From Sva-07 sp963728195 (GTDB lineage: Bacteria > Actinomycetota > Acidimicrobiia > Acidimicrobiales > Ilumatobacteraceae), in contig CAVSIX010000005.1 in NCBI GenBank assembly GCA_963728195.1, positions 62,001 through 126,000 of the forward strand: a DNA stretch of 64,000 nt. The letters run 5' to 3'. This document shows positions 32,508 through 44,062 of the stretch, piece by piece; position 1 is the stretch's first letter, and every line of letters begins with the position of its first letter. The position numbers and the translations under genes are program-made. The notes below the pieces were generated by a model. That model did no database searches. It saw only the letters and a program-made list of their open reading frames with translations, and was not told where the DNA came from.

Positions 32508-32611
32508 CGAAGCCCCCGGATCCAGGGCAACGGGAACCAGGGGGTTCGGGGAGGGTCTGCGCCGTAGCGAGGTACGGTGGAGCCAAACCGACCCAACCGA
32601 GACGAGACATC

Positions 32612-32875
32612 ATGGTCAAGAAGAAGGTCCCCGCCACCCGTTGGCACGACGGCAGCACGCCCATCGAGGAGCTGCCCGCCGACGAGCAACTGGCGCACCA
32701 ACTCGTCAGTGAGCGAGCCGACCTCGCTCCGTCGGTCGAGCGGATCATGAACGCCGAGCTCACCGAGGACCAGCGCAACCATGCGCTGAATGCCTTCAAC
32801 GTCTCGCTCGACACGCCCGGCGACCCCAACCGCGACCCCCGCACGGCGATCGCCAACGCACTCTCCGCCGCCTGA
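32612..32875 (+). CDS. Small conserved-looking hypothetical protein
   Basis: An 87-residue soluble protein starting MVKKKVPATRWHDG. It is charged and predicted helical (ADEQLAHQLVSERADLAPSVERIM), with a Pro/Asp-rich end (DTPGDPNRDPRTAIANAL). G/C use at third positions supports real coding. I recognise no domain. It lies 104 bases after the OmpA-like gene in the same orientation and could share its transcript. Confidence 0.62.
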   Translation: MVKKKVPATRWHDGSTPIEELPADEQLAHQLVSERADLAPSVERIMNAELTEDQRNHALNAFNVSLDTPGDPNRDPRTAIANALSAA

Positions 32876-32933
32876 GCGCCCGGTCGCAGCCGTCGATGTG
32901 ACGGATGCGACTGATCAAAGTTGAGTGGGCTTG

Positions 32934-32939
32934 TATCAT
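32934..32939 (+). promoter_or_regulatory. Candidate -10 element of a leaderless promoter
   Basis: TATCAT (inside TTGTATCATG) ends 6 bases before ATG 32946, matching the actinobacterial TANNNT -10 pattern. Transcription would start at or next to the ATG, giving a leaderless mRNA; no ribosome site precedes the gene. No convincing -35 element is seen. Confidence 0.5.
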
Positions 32940-32945
32940 GGTTGC

Positions 32946-33530
32946 ATGATCTCCGTCGACCTCATCGGAATCCAGATCGACCCACTCAGCGGTGCTGCCG
33001 CGCTGGTGTTGCGTGAGCACGACGCGCCCAACCGGCTCCTGCCGATCGTCGTCGGTCACGCCGATGCCAGCTCGATCGCGATCGCAGCGTCCGGGACGAT
33101 GCCGCCGCGGCCGTTGACCCACGATCTGATGGCCAGCGTCGTCGACGCCCTCGACGGACATCTCGACGCTGTCGAGGTCACCGAACTGCACGACGGCGCG
33201 TTCCTGGCCAACCTGACCTTGAGTGGGCCCGCCGGTGAACGCCGGATCGACACGCGGCCCTCCGACGCAATCGCGCTCGCAGTGCGCCTGCAGGCACCGC
33301 TGTTCGTCAGCGAGGCCGTCCTCGACGAGGCCGGTGCGCTCCCGATCGAGGAAGCCGACGAAGAGGCCGAGAACGAGCAGTTCGCGATCGAAGCGGCGAT
33401 CGACGCCGAGGTCGACCAGTTCCGCGCCTTCCTCGACGAACTCGATCCCACCGATTTCATCGACACGACCGCCACCGACGGCGAGCCACAGCCAGACGAC
33501 CCCGACGACGTCCAACCCCCGTCTGCGTGA
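32946..33530 (+). CDS. Bifunctional nuclease-family protein (DUF151)
   Basis: A 194-residue protein of the BFN/DUF151 family. The conserved core covers about residues 1-125: LPIVVGHADASSIAIA, RPLTHDLMASVVDAL and RRIDTRPSDAIALAVRL. The last 65 residues form a very acidic Asp/Glu tail that is variable in the family. Some members have DNase or RNase activity in plants, but in bacteria the role is not settled. ATG 32946 sits 6 bases after a TATCAT element, suggesting a leaderless transcript. Confidence 0.88.
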   Translation: MISVDLIGIQIDPLSGAAALVLREHDAPNRLLPIVVGHADASSIAIAASGTMPPRPLTHDLMASVVDALDGHLDAVEVTELHDGAFLANLTLSGPAGERRIDTRPSDAIALAVRLQAPLFVSEAVLDEAGALPIEEADEEAENEQFAIEAAIDAEVDQFRAFLDELDPTDFIDTTATDGEPQPDDPDDVQPPSA

Positions 33531-33679
33531 GGAATCCGGTGGGCCGCCCCACCCGAATCCGAACACGAACGCAGAGGCCGGTGCGGCGCGGCGTGGGTGG
33601 GGACGGCGGACGTCGGGCTCACTAGGGTGGCGGGACGGACCCGGACCGCCCGGCGTCGCCCGATCAGACAGGAATTCCC

Positions 33680-34852
33680 ATGCGCGAAGCAGTCTTCGTC
33701 TCCTATGCCCGCACCGGACTCGCGAAGGCCGGCCGTGGAGGCTTCAACATCACGCCGGCCATGACGATGGCGGCGCACGCGATCAGCAGTGCCGTCGACA
33801 AGGCGGGCATCGAGCGCGAGCTGGTCGAGGACGTCGCCCTCGGCAACGGTGCCCACGGCGCCGCCAACCTCGGCCGCCTCGCCTCGCTGCTCGCCGGGCT
33901 GCCCGTCACCACCGGCGGCAACACGATCCAGCGCCACTGCTCGTCGGGGCTCAACTCGATTGCGATCGCCGCCAACCACATCAAGGTCGACGGCTCCGAA
34001 TGTGTCGTCGCCGGCGGTGTCGAGTCGATCTCGATCCCCAGCCCCGGCTTCGGCGGTTCGATCAACATGGACCCCAAGCTGACCGAGATGTATCCCGCGG
34101 TCTACATGGCGATGATCGAGACCGCCGACATCGTCGCCGAGCGCTACAACGTGTCGCGTGAGTACCAGGACGAGTACTCCTACGAGTCGCAGATGCGCAT
34201 GGCCCGGGCGCAGGAGAACGGGCTGTTCGAGGACGAGATCGTACCGATGGACACGAAGATGAAGCTGGTCGACAAGGAGACCAAGGAGGAGTCGATCGTC
34301 GAGTACACCGTCACCGGCGACGAGTGCAACCGCCCGTCGACCACCCTCGAGGGGCTGCAGAAGCTGCAGCCGGTGCGCGGCGAGGGCAACTACGTCACCG
34401 CCGGCAACGCCAGCCAGCTCTCCGACGGCGCCGCCGCGGTCGTGATGATGTCCGACGAGGAGGCCTCGCGCCGCGGGATCGAGCCGCTCGGTGCGTTCAA
34501 GGGCTGGGCGGTCGCCGGCTGCGAGCCCGACGAGATGGGCATCGGGCCGATCTACGCCGTGCCGAAGCTGCTCAAGCGCCACGGTCTCACCGTCGACGAC
34601 ATCGACATCTGGGAGCTGAACGAGGCGTTCGCCAGCCAGTGCCTGTACTCGCGTGACACGCTCGGCATCGATCCCGAGAAGTACAACGTCAACGGCGGCT
34701 CGATCGCGATCGGCCACCCGTTCGGCATGACCGGCACCCGTTGCGCCGGCCACGTGCTGCTCGAGGGCAAGCGTCGCAACGCCAAGTACGGCGTGGTGAC
34801 GATGTGCATCGGCGGTGGCCAGGGTGCCGCCGGCCTCATCGAGATCTACTGA
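33680..34852 (+). CDS. Acetyl-CoA acyltransferase (thiolase)
   Basis: A 390-residue thiolase. The acyl-accepting cysteine is C87 in QRHCSSGLNSIA; the other catalytic residues are the His in AIGHPFGMTGTR and the Cys in MCIGGGQGAAGL. The enzyme either cleaves 3-ketoacyl-CoA at the end of beta-oxidation or condenses two acetyl-CoA. The nearby enoyl-CoA hydratase, SDR and acyl-CoA dehydrogenases favour a fatty-acid or steroid-side-chain degradation role. It stands alone on its strand; the GAATTCCC before the ATG is not a typical ribosome site. Confidence 0.93.
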   Translation: MREAVFVSYARTGLAKAGRGGFNITPAMTMAAHAISSAVDKAGIERELVEDVALGNGAHGAANLGRLASLLAGLPVTTGGNTIQRHCSSGLNSIAIAANHIKVDGSECVVAGGVESISIPSPGFGGSINMDPKLTEMYPAVYMAMIETADIVAERYNVSREYQDEYSYESQMRMARAQENGLFEDEIVPMDTKMKLVDKETKEESIVEYTVTGDECNRPSTTLEGLQKLQPVRGEGNYVTAGNASQLSDGAAAVVMMSDEEASRRGIEPLGAFKGWAVAGCEPDEMGIGPIYAVPKLLKRHGLTVDDIDIWELNEAFASQCLYSRDTLGIDPEKYNVNGGSIAIGHPFGMTGTRCAGHVLLEGKRRNAKYGVVTMCIGGGQGAAGLIEIY

Positions 34853-34906
34853 CGCACCCACCGCGCGGATTACGATTCGCCGGTGCCCCACAGCCAGGTG
34901 CGTTGA

Positions 34907-35920
34907 ATGCCCAGCATCGCGGTGAACGACCTCGAGCACATGCGCGAGTCGGTCTTCTTCGACGGCCCGGAGGTCAAGCGCAAGCTCAGCCGGTTCTGGA
35001 TCCTGCTGGTGCTGGCGTCGGTGATCGCGGCGGCCGGCGTCGTCGGAGATTCGACCGCCACGGTGATCGGTGCGATGATCGTCGCACCGCTGATGACGCC
35101 GATCCTCGGCACGATGCTCGCCGTCGTCCTCGGTGACCGGGGGAATCTGCTGCGATCGATCGCACTCGTGGCCGGCGGCGCGGCGGCGGCGGTCCTGATC
35201 GGTTACCTGCTCGGCATGGGTGTCGCCAACCCTGTCACCGCTGCGACCAACAGCCAGGTCGCCGGCCGGGTGAACCCCCGGTTGATCGACCTGCTGGCCG
35301 CGCTCGCAACGGGCGCCGTCGGATCGGTGGCACTCGTGCGCCGCGACATCTCCGACACGCTGCCCGGAGTGGCGATCGCCATCTCGCTGGTGCCGCCGCT
35401 GTCGGTGGTGGGACTCACCGCCGAGTCCGATGCGTGGAGCGAGTCGGTGGGTGCGCTGTTCCTGTTCGGCACCAACGTCGCAGCGATCCTCGGCACCGGC
35501 ATCGTCGTGATGGCGATGTACCGCGTGTATGCGATGGTCACGCCAGCGGCGACGCCGGAGAAACGTGCGGTCAACCGCCGCAATGCCATCCTCGTGATCG
35601 CCGTGTTCTTCGCCATCATCCTCGTCCCGCTGGTCGGCTCCACCGTGCAGATCGCAAACGACACCGCTCGCGAGAGCGAGGTCCGTCAGCTCACCCAGGA
35701 CTGGGCCGACAGCGTCGGTTGGGAGCTGGTGGAGGTGTCGACCACTGCGAGCGGCGCCGTCGACGTCCGGGTGATCGGGTCGCCGCCGATTCCCGAGACC
35801 GGGTCCTACGCGACCGCGCTGGAAACCGGTGGCATCGACCCCGACGACGTGGTCGTGGAGTTCATCCCGCGCACGGTCGTGCGCATCGGCAATCGAGGTG
35901 AAGGCCTCGTGCCGGACTGA
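34907..35920 (+). CDS. DUF389-family integral membrane protein
   Basis: A 337-residue membrane protein. Hydrophobic helices run from about residue 30 to 235, with the DUF389 hallmark DSTATVIGAMIVAPLMTPILG near residues 48-68 and GVAIAISLVPPLSVVGL later. The C-terminal 100 residues are soluble and probably a small alpha/beta domain. The family is of unknown function. No partner gene overlaps it; it lies 54 bases after the thiolase. Confidence 0.85.
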   Translation: MPSIAVNDLEHMRESVFFDGPEVKRKLSRFWILLVLASVIAAAGVVGDSTATVIGAMIVAPLMTPILGTMLAVVLGDRGNLLRSIALVAGGAAAAVLIGYLLGMGVANPVTAATNSQVAGRVNPRLIDLLAALATGAVGSVALVRRDISDTLPGVAIAISLVPPLSVVGLTAESDAWSESVGALFLFGTNVAAILGTGIVVMAMYRVYAMVTPAATPEKRAVNRRNAILVIAVFFAIILVPLVGSTVQIANDTARESEVRQLTQDWADSVGWELVEVSTTASGAVDVRVIGSPPIPETGSYATALETGGIDPDDVVVEFIPRTVVRIGNRGEGLVPD

Positions 35921-35947
35921 CCGGCGCAGCGCCTTCGAGCGGCGCGT

Positions 35948-36772
<825 letters not shown>

Positions 36773-36838
36773 CGCCGGACCGTAGCCCAGGACCGGTGTG
36801 GCTGCTGTCGGTCGCCAGCTCCTCGGTGGGCGCCGGGC

Positions 36839-37609
36839 TCAACGGCCGGTGTAGTTGGCGTCGCGCTTCTCCAGGAAGGCGGCGACACCTTCTCGGTGGT
36901 CGTCGGTGCGGAACAGTTCGGCGAGCGTCGAGCTGACCCATCGGCCGAGGTCGTCCCAGTTCGGATCGAGTGCCTGGCGCAGCCCGCGCTTGAGTGCCTG
37001 GACGGCCAGCGGGGGATTGGCAGCGATCGTCGCAGCGACCTCGAGCGCCGCCGGCATCAGATCGTCGTGGTCGACGACACGTGAGACGAGGCGCAGCTCG
37101 CGGGCTTCGTCGGCGTCGATCACCCGGCCGGTGAACAGCAGCTCGGCGGCGTGCTCGCGCCCGACCAGTTGCGTCAACCGGGCGAGGCCGGCGACGTCGC
37201 AGCACAGACCGCGCTTGACGAACAGCTCGCCGAACTTGGCGCGTTGCGAGGCGATGCGGATGTCGGCCATCATCGCCAGCTCCATCCCCCAACCGACGGC
37301 GGCACCGTTGACCGCAGCGATCACCGGCACATCGGTTCGCAGCAGGCTGCCCGCAGCGGGCGTGAGACGCGGCTCGCGATCGGTGCGGGTCAGGTCGGCG
37401 CTCGCGGCGACCATCACCTGCTTGACGTCGTCGCCCGAACAGAACGCTGGATCGCGTCCGGTGATCACCAGGCAGCGAGCGGTCGTGGTGTCGACCGCAT
37501 CGGCGAGCTCGGCGTAGGTGGTGAACGTGAGTGCGTTGCGGGCCTCGGGGCGGTCGATCGTGATGATGCCCACGTGGTGGCGCTCGTCGTAGTCGATCTC
37601 GGTGTACAT
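36839..37609 (-). CDS. Enoyl-CoA hydratase/isomerase family protein
   Basis: A 256-residue crotonase-fold enzyme. ARNALTFTTYAELADAV opens the fold, CSGDDVKQ is the first oxyanion-hole segment and NGAAVGWGMELAMMADIRIAS the second. The first catalytic Glu position (GAAVGWGMEL) appears as Trp/Met and only the later Glu region is acidic, so hydration activity is not assured; many such members act as isomerases or hydrolases. ATG 37609 is chosen. The SDR follows 66 bases later. It should act on enoyl-CoA thioesters. Confidence 0.87.
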   Translation of the reverse strand: MYTEIDYDERHHVGIITIDRPEARNALTFTTYAELADAVDTTTARCLVITGRDPAFCSGDDVKQVMVAASADLTRTDREPRLTPAAGSLLRTDVPVIAAVNGAAVGWGMELAMMADIRIASQRAKFGELFVKRGLCCDVAGLARLTQLVGREHAAELLFTGRVIDADEARELRLVSRVVDHDDLMPAALEVAATIAANPPLAVQALKRGLRQALDPNWDDLGRWVSSTLAELFRTDDHREGVAAFLEKRDANYTGR

Positions 37610-37782
37610 GGACGCCAGCCTTCCATCCGGGGCCTGCTCGCTGCGGGGCGGAGCCGGACCAGCGCCGCACCATCGCAGGATCATGGCCGGATCATCGCAG
37701 GACCATCGCTGGACCATCGGCGTACCGCTGCGGATTCTCGATCGTTGATCACCGGACTCTCACCTCGTTCTGACCATGCATC

Positions 37783-39003
37783 GTGAGGATGCAGCTCGTG
37801 GAAACTCCCCTCGCACCTCCCTACACCAATCGCCCGTCCGCCGTGCCCGGCGAGCCGATGTCGCTGCGCTCCGACACGCCCACATCCCCGCCGGCGACCA
37901 GCGCGTCGTGGGCTCCTCCCGCACCGGATGCCCCCGCACCACGACGACGCGGCAAGGGCCGCTTCGGTGCCGGTGTCATGGTCGGCGTCGCGCTCACCGG
38001 CGCCGCGGTCGGTGGCTACACCGCCGGACAGCAGGACAGCACCACGACCACCGTCGCCGTGCCTGGCGCTGCGACGGACGTCGCCGCCGAGCCGGTCAAC
38101 GTGTCGACGAGTGCGATCGGCGATCTCGTGGAAGCGGCACGGCCGTCGGTCGTGTCCGTACGCCAGGAGGTCACCCAGACCGGGCCGAACGGCGCCACCG
38201 CTCGTGGCCAGGCCGCGGGCACCGGCTTCGTGCTGTCGGCCGACGGCTACATCGTGACCAACAACCACGTGATCGCCGAGGGCGACACGCCGGTCGTCAC
38301 GTTCGCCGACGGCACCTCCGAACAGGCGACGATCGTCGCCGGTGACCCGAGCCGCGACCTCGCCGTACTGAAGGTCGATCGCACCGATCTGGTGCCGCTC
38401 GCAGTCGGTGACTCCGACGAACTGCGCCTCGGCGACCAGCTCGTCGCCGTCGGGTATGCGCTCGACCTCAACGGTGAGCCGTCGGTGACCGCCGGCATCC
38501 TGTCGGCGAAGAACCGCACGATCACCGAGCAGAACGGCGCCCAACTCGTCAACCTGTTGCAGACCGACACGGCGATCAACCCCGGCAACTCGGGCGGCCC
38601 GCTGCTCAACGGGCGCGGCGAAGTCGTCGGGATCAACACCGCCATCGCCGGCCAGGCCCAGAACATCGGTTTCGCCATCGCCATCACGCCGGTGATGGAC
38701 GTGATCGACGAACTTCGTGCCGGCACCGTTCCCGATCGAGCGCTGCTCGGCGTGTCGACGCAACCGACCGGTGAAGGTCTCGGCGTCGAGGTCGTCGAGG
38801 TGACCGACGGATCGGGCGCCGCTGACGGTGGGCTCCGGGTCGGTGACGTGATCGTCGCCGTCGACGACGACGAGATCACCGATCCGACGTCACTCGGTGC
38901 GGTGATCGCCTCGCATCAGCCCGGCGACACGATCACGGTGACCGTCGAGCGCAACGGCTCGACCCAGGACCTCACCGTCATCCTCGGCACCCGCCCCACC
39001 TGA
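37783..39003 (+). CDS. HtrA/DegP-like membrane serine protease
   Basis: A 406-residue protease. A Pro/Ser-rich cytoplasmic stretch precedes a transmembrane helix (about residues 61-82). The trypsin-like domain has H162 (TNNHVIAE), D192 (SRDLAVLK) and S270 (INPGNSGGPL). One PDZ domain follows at about 315-400 (ADGGLRVGDVIVAVDDDEI). It faces the outside and handles misfolded envelope proteins. GTG 37783 is the longest start; ATG 37789 or 37858 are possible. A strong 17-bp hairpin immediately downstream ends the transcript. Confidence 0.92.
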   Translation: MRMQLVETPLAPPYTNRPSAVPGEPMSLRSDTPTSPPATSASWAPPAPDAPAPRRRGKGRFGAGVMVGVALTGAAVGGYTAGQQDSTTTTVAVPGAATDVAAEPVNVSTSAIGDLVEAARPSVVSVRQEVTQTGPNGATARGQAAGTGFVLSADGYIVTNNHVIAEGDTPVVTFADGTSEQATIVAGDPSRDLAVLKVDRTDLVPLAVGDSDELRLGDQLVAVGYALDLNGEPSVTAGILSAKNRTITEQNGAQLVNLLQTDTAINPGNSGGPLLNGRGEVVGINTAIAGQAQNIGFAIAITPVMDVIDELRAGTVPDRALLGVSTQPTGEGLGVEVVEVTDGSGAADGGLRVGDVIVAVDDDEITDPTSLGAVIASHQPGDTITVTVERNGSTQDLTVILGTRPT

Positions 39004-39006
39004 CCG

Positions 39007-39045
39007 ATCGTGGTTCCCCCAGCCCACCGCTGGGGGAACCACGAT
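39007..39045. terminator. Strong hairpin terminator between convergent genes
   Basis: A perfect 17-base inverted repeat (ATCGTGGTTCCCCCAGC at 39007-39023 and its complement at 39029-39045) with a 5-base loop starts 4 bases after the protease stop. GGGTTTT follows on the plus strand. It lies between convergent genes and can serve both strands. Confidence 0.88.
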
Positions 39046-39098
39046 GGGTTTTCGGGGCGATCGCAGTTCGAGAAGACCCGGTTCGTCGCACCTCCGGA

Positions 39099-40907
<1,809 letters not shown>

Positions 40908-40966
40908 GGTTGCACGGTACAAGTTCCACCCCACCCCGGACTCACCTCGAACGCACCCCACCCCCT

Positions 40967-41021
40967 CCCGAAAAATGCCTGAATCGTCGCGCTCAGCGCG
41001 ACAATCCAGGCAGATTTCGGG
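40967..41021. terminator. Large imperfect hairpin
   Basis: Three nested inverted pairs form one 55-base structure: CCCGAAA/TTTCGGG (40967-40973 and 41015-41021), TGCCTG/CAGGCA (40976-40981 and 41007-41012) and GTCGCGC/GCGCGAC (40986-40992 and 40996-41002) around a 3-base loop. It lies 12 bases past the stop of the exporter gene on the minus strand, so a terminator role fits. Confidence 0.75.
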
Positions 41022-41032
41022 GAAGTGCGGGC

Positions 41033-42589
41033 TCAGTCGGGTCGGGTTGCGGCGCGGGCGGGGATGAACCGGTTCGCGAAGACCGCTCCGGCGAATGCCA
41101 CGCCGGCGCACACGAAGCAGGCCGCGTGCATGCCGGTGAGGAATGCGGTGTTCACCTGATCGATGAACGCCGGCGCCTGCGCACCGAGCTGGCCCGCGAT
41201 CGCACCCGCCGCACCGACCGACTCCGCCGTCGCCGACTGCAGCTCCGGCGACAGCGATGCGTACACGCCGCCTGCGCCGTCGAGCGAGCGGATGTACAGC
41301 GAGCTGAAGACGCTGCCGATGATCGCCACGCCGAGCGTGCCGCCGAGCTCGCGCGTCGTGTCGTTGACCGCCGATCCGATTCCGGCCTTCGCCTTGGGCA
41401 GCGATCCCATGATCGACTCGGTCGCCGGTGCGGTCGTCAGCCCGAGCCCGACGCCCAGGAACACCATCTGCCCGGCGATCACCAGGTAGCTCGTCCCGAC
41501 GTCGGCCGACAGCCCGATCCAGACGAACGCGACCGCCATCGACGTGAGACCGGCCGACACGACCCTCGCGGTGCCGACCCGGTGGACGATCCGCGGAGCG
41601 ACGATCGATGCGAGGGCGATGGCGAACGCGACGGGCAACGTGCGCACGCCTGCTGCGAGTGGGCTGTAGGTCTTGACGAGCTGGAAGTACTGGGTGATCA
41701 GGAAGATGAAGCCGAACAGCGCGAAGAACGCCGACGTCACCGACACGCTCGCCGCGCTGAAGCGCAGGTTGCGGAAGATCGACACCGGCAGCATCGGATG
41801 GTCGCGTCGGAGTTCCCACAGCACGAACGCCACGAGCAGCGCGGCGCTGAGGAGGAAGCCGGCGATGATCGTCGGGTCGAGCCAACCCCACTCCGGCGCC
41901 TCGATGATCGTGAAGACCAAGGTGGTGATCGCAGCGATCGACAGTGCGATGCCGCCGAGATCGAGTCGGGGAGCACCTTCCTCCTTCGATTCGGGCACGA
42001 GGACGGCGACGCCGACGAGCGCCGCGATCACGACCGGCACGTTGACGTAGAAGATCGAGCCCCACCAGAAGTGTTCGAGCAGCCAGCCGCCGGTGATCGG
42101 CCCGGCCGCGACGGCGACGCCGGTGATCGCACTCCAGATCGCAATCGCCTTCGCGCGCTCGGCCGCATCGTGGAAGACGTTGGTGATGATCGCGAGCGTG
42201 GCGGGGAAGATCAGCGCGGCACCGACACCCATCAGCGCCCGCCCGACGATCAGCTCGCCTGCCGATCCGACCGAGCCGGCGTAGGCAGAGGTGATCCCGA
42301 ACACAGCGAGTCCGGCGAGCAGCATCTTCTTGCGGCCGTAGCGGTCGCCGAGGCCACCGGCGGCGAGCAGCAGGCCGGTGAACACGAGGAGGTAGGCGTC
42401 GACGATCCACTGCAGTTGGCGGGTGGTCGCATCCAACTCCACCGCCAGCGTCGGGATGGCGATGTTGACGATCGTGCCGTCGAGCACGGTGACGAACACC
42501 GCGAGACAGACGATGCCGAGGATCGCCCATCGCCTCCGATGGATCGCGTCGTCGACGGGTGGAGCGGCGGTGGGGGCGGTGATGGTCAT
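41033..42589 (-). CDS. MFS drug exporter, DHA2 (14-helix) type
   Basis: A 518-residue transporter of the EmrB/QacA type. LDGTIVNIAIPTLAVELDA is the motif in helix 1, GGLGDRYGRKKML the loop 2-3 motif A and GVAVAAGPITGGWLLE the antiporter motif C. It should export drugs or other amphipathic compounds using the proton gradient. ATG 42589 has a GAGGACT ribosome site. A TetR gene is divergent with 95 bases between, containing a palindrome, so the repressor most likely controls it. Confidence 0.93.
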   Translation of the reverse strand: MTITAPTAAPPVDDAIHRRRWAILGIVCLAVFVTVLDGTIVNIAIPTLAVELDATTRQLQWIVDAYLLVFTGLLLAAGGLGDRYGRKKMLLAGLAVFGITSAYAGSVGSAGELIVGRALMGVGAALIFPATLAIITNVFHDAAERAKAIAIWSAITGVAVAAGPITGGWLLEHFWWGSIFYVNVPVVIAALVGVAVLVPESKEEGAPRLDLGGIALSIAAITTLVFTIIEAPEWGWLDPTIIAGFLLSAALLVAFVLWELRRDHPMLPVSIFRNLRFSAASVSVTSAFFALFGFIFLITQYFQLVKTYSPLAAGVRTLPVAFAIALASIVAPRIVHRVGTARVVSAGLTSMAVAFVWIGLSADVGTSYLVIAGQMVFLGVGLGLTTAPATESIMGSLPKAKAGIGSAVNDTTRELGGTLGVAIIGSVFSSLYIRSLDGAGGVYASLSPELQSATAESVGAAGAIAGQLGAQAPAFIDQVNTAFLTGMHAACFVCAGVAFAGAVFANRFIPARAATRPD

Positions 42590-42631
42590 GGAGTCCTCTG
42601 GGTCGGGGAACGGGCGGATGGAACTGGACAC

Positions 42632-42644
42632 TGGCAAGTTGCCA
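42632..42644. promoter_or_regulatory. Candidate TetR operator
   Basis: A perfect 13-base palindrome TGGCAAGTTGCCA lies between the exporter and its divergent regulator, 43 bases from the exporter start. Upstream, on the minus strand, TTGACA with TACGGT 17 bases on forms a plausible exporter promoter. Repressor binding is inferred from layout only. Confidence 0.5.
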
Positions 42645-42684
42645 CCGTAAAGATCAATCTGTCCACTGTCAACATTCCGGTAGG

Positions 42685-43308
42685 GTGACATCCGTGACAC
42701 CGGACCGCTACCACCACGGCGACCTGCCCAACGCGCTGCGCTGCGCGGCGGCGGACGTGATCGCCGAGGACGGCCTCGGGCGCTTCAGTCTGCGCGAGGT
42801 CGCCCGCCGAGCCGGCGTCTCGCACGCCGCGCCCGCGCACCACTTCGGCGACGTCCGTGGACTGCTGACCGCCCTGGCCGTCGAGGGATTCGAGCGGCTC
42901 CACGACGCGACCGCGGTGGCGGCGGCGGCTCACGACGATCCCGCCGAGCGTCTGGTCGCGATCGGCGAGGCGTACGTGGCGCTGGCGGGGGAGCACCCTG
43001 CGCACTGCCAGGTGATGTTCCGAACCGACGTCGTCGATTCCGATTCCGACCGACTGCGCGAGGCGGGCATGCGCGCCTACGACGTGCTGCGCGACACCGT
43101 CGCGGCGCTGATCGACGCGGAGCATCTCGACGTGTCGGTCGACGACGTCGCCGAACTGTGTTGGGCGACGATGCAGGGGCTGGTCGTGCTCGAACCGAAG
43201 CTCTCGCTGATCGATGCGCTGTACGGCAACGAGCCGGTCCCGGTGCGCACTCGGGTACGGCGTCTCACCACGTTGATGCTCGACGGCGTCCGCCACAGCA
43301 CCAGCTGA
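42685..43308 (+). CDS. TetR-family transcriptional repressor
   Basis: A 207-residue regulator. The N-terminal helix-turn-helix reads RFSLREVARRAGVSHAAPAHHFGDVRGLLTALA, typical TetR/AcrR. The C-terminal ligand domain (about residues 75-200) has a conserved TetR_C pattern near HCQVMFRTDV. GTG 42685 is used; GTG 42694 is possible. It is divergent from the DHA2 exporter and probably represses it until a ligand binds. A DJ-1-like gene starts 24 bases after its stop. Confidence 0.9.
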   Translation: MTSVTPDRYHHGDLPNALRCAAADVIAEDGLGRFSLREVARRAGVSHAAPAHHFGDVRGLLTALAVEGFERLHDATAVAAAAHDDPAERLVAIGEAYVALAGEHPAHCQVMFRTDVVDSDSDRLREAGMRAYDVLRDTVAALIDAEHLDVSVDDVAELCWATMQGLVVLEPKLSLIDALYGNEPVPVRTRVRRLTTLMLDGVRHSTS

Positions 43309-43332
43309 CGACCGGTCGCATCCGAGGCGCCG

Positions 43333-44028
43333 GTGCGCGAGGATGACGAGGTGCAGGTCGCACTGGCGTTGTATCCCGGTGTCTCGGCGAACGAGTGCGA
43401 GGCGTTCACGTTGGTGTTCGAGCGCCTCTCGGGCAGCGAACTCGTGGGCGTCGGCGAACGGATCGGCCCGGTGGCGGGCCCCGGCGGAGTCCAGTCGATC
43501 GATCATCGTTTCGACGACGTGCTGCGGCCAGACGTCGTGCTGGTGCCCGGCGGTCTCGGTTGCGCACGCGCAGCGGAGGACGAGGTGCTGCGCTCGTGGC
43601 TGCACACGGTGTCGTCGCACTGCGCGTGGTTGGCCGCCAGCTCCACGGGAACCGTGGTCGTCGCTGCTGCCGGCCTGCTCGGCGACCACGCGGCGGCGAC
43701 GCACTGGCTGGCGGGCGACCTCCTCGAGCGCTACGGCTCGGCCCCGGCGAACGAGCGGATCGTCGAGATCGGCCGGGTGATCACCTGTGAGGGCGAGATC
43801 ACTGCGATGCACGTCGCGCTTCTCGTCGCACTGCGCGTCCGTGGTCCCGACGAGGTGGCCCGCATCCGAGGCGAACTCGACCGGATCGGCCGCCAGGACC
43901 AGTCGCCGGCGCGCCGACGCCGGTTTCGCCGACGGCCCCGATCCTCCGGGCCGGCGCGGCCGCGGAATCCGGAGCTGGTCGCTCCCGACGTCATCGAATT
44001 CGAGCCGCTGCGAGTCCATCCGCGTTGA
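43333..44028 (+). CDS. DJ-1/PfpI-family protein lacking the usual cysteine
   Basis: A 231-residue protein of the DJ-1/PfpI (class I glutamine amidotransferase-like) fold. VLVPGGLG and AAAGLLGDHAAATHWLAGDLLERYG match the GlxA/isonitrile-hydratase branch. At the nucleophile elbow the usual Cys is Ser (AASSTGTVVVA), so normal activity is doubtful. A basic Arg/Pro-rich tail (about residues 185-230) has no helix-turn-helix. It may be co-transcribed with the TetR gene 24 bases upstream. GTG 43333 is used. Confidence 0.72.
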   Translation: MREDDEVQVALALYPGVSANECEAFTLVFERLSGSELVGVGERIGPVAGPGGVQSIDHRFDDVLRPDVVLVPGGLGCARAAEDEVLRSWLHTVSSHCAWLAASSTGTVVVAAAGLLGDHAAATHWLAGDLLERYGSAPANERIVEIGRVITCEGEITAMHVALLVALRVRGPDEVARIRGELDRIGRQDQSPARRRRFRRRPRSSGPARPRNPELVAPDVIEFEPLRVHPR

Positions 44029-44062
44029 GCCCGACGCTGCGGCGACTCGTACGCTGGTCGTC

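Noticed and set aside
31289..32875. 528-residue plus-strand frame over the OmpA-like gene
   Set aside because: Arg-rich shadow over 31289-32507; only its last 87 codons (from ATG 32612) form a separate real gene.
33056..34939. 627-residue antisense frame over the thiolase and DUF151 genes
   Set aside because: It has no recognisable domain and the plus strand carries the thiolase Cys, His and Cys motifs.
37670..37725. Imperfect ATCGCAGGA-type direct repeats before the protease gene
   Set aside because: Units of about 11-12 bp are too irregular to call an operator array from sequence alone.
40910..42688. 592-residue plus-strand frame over the exporter
   Set aside because: Highly charged Arg/Asp composition; the opposite strand encodes a clear MFS protein.
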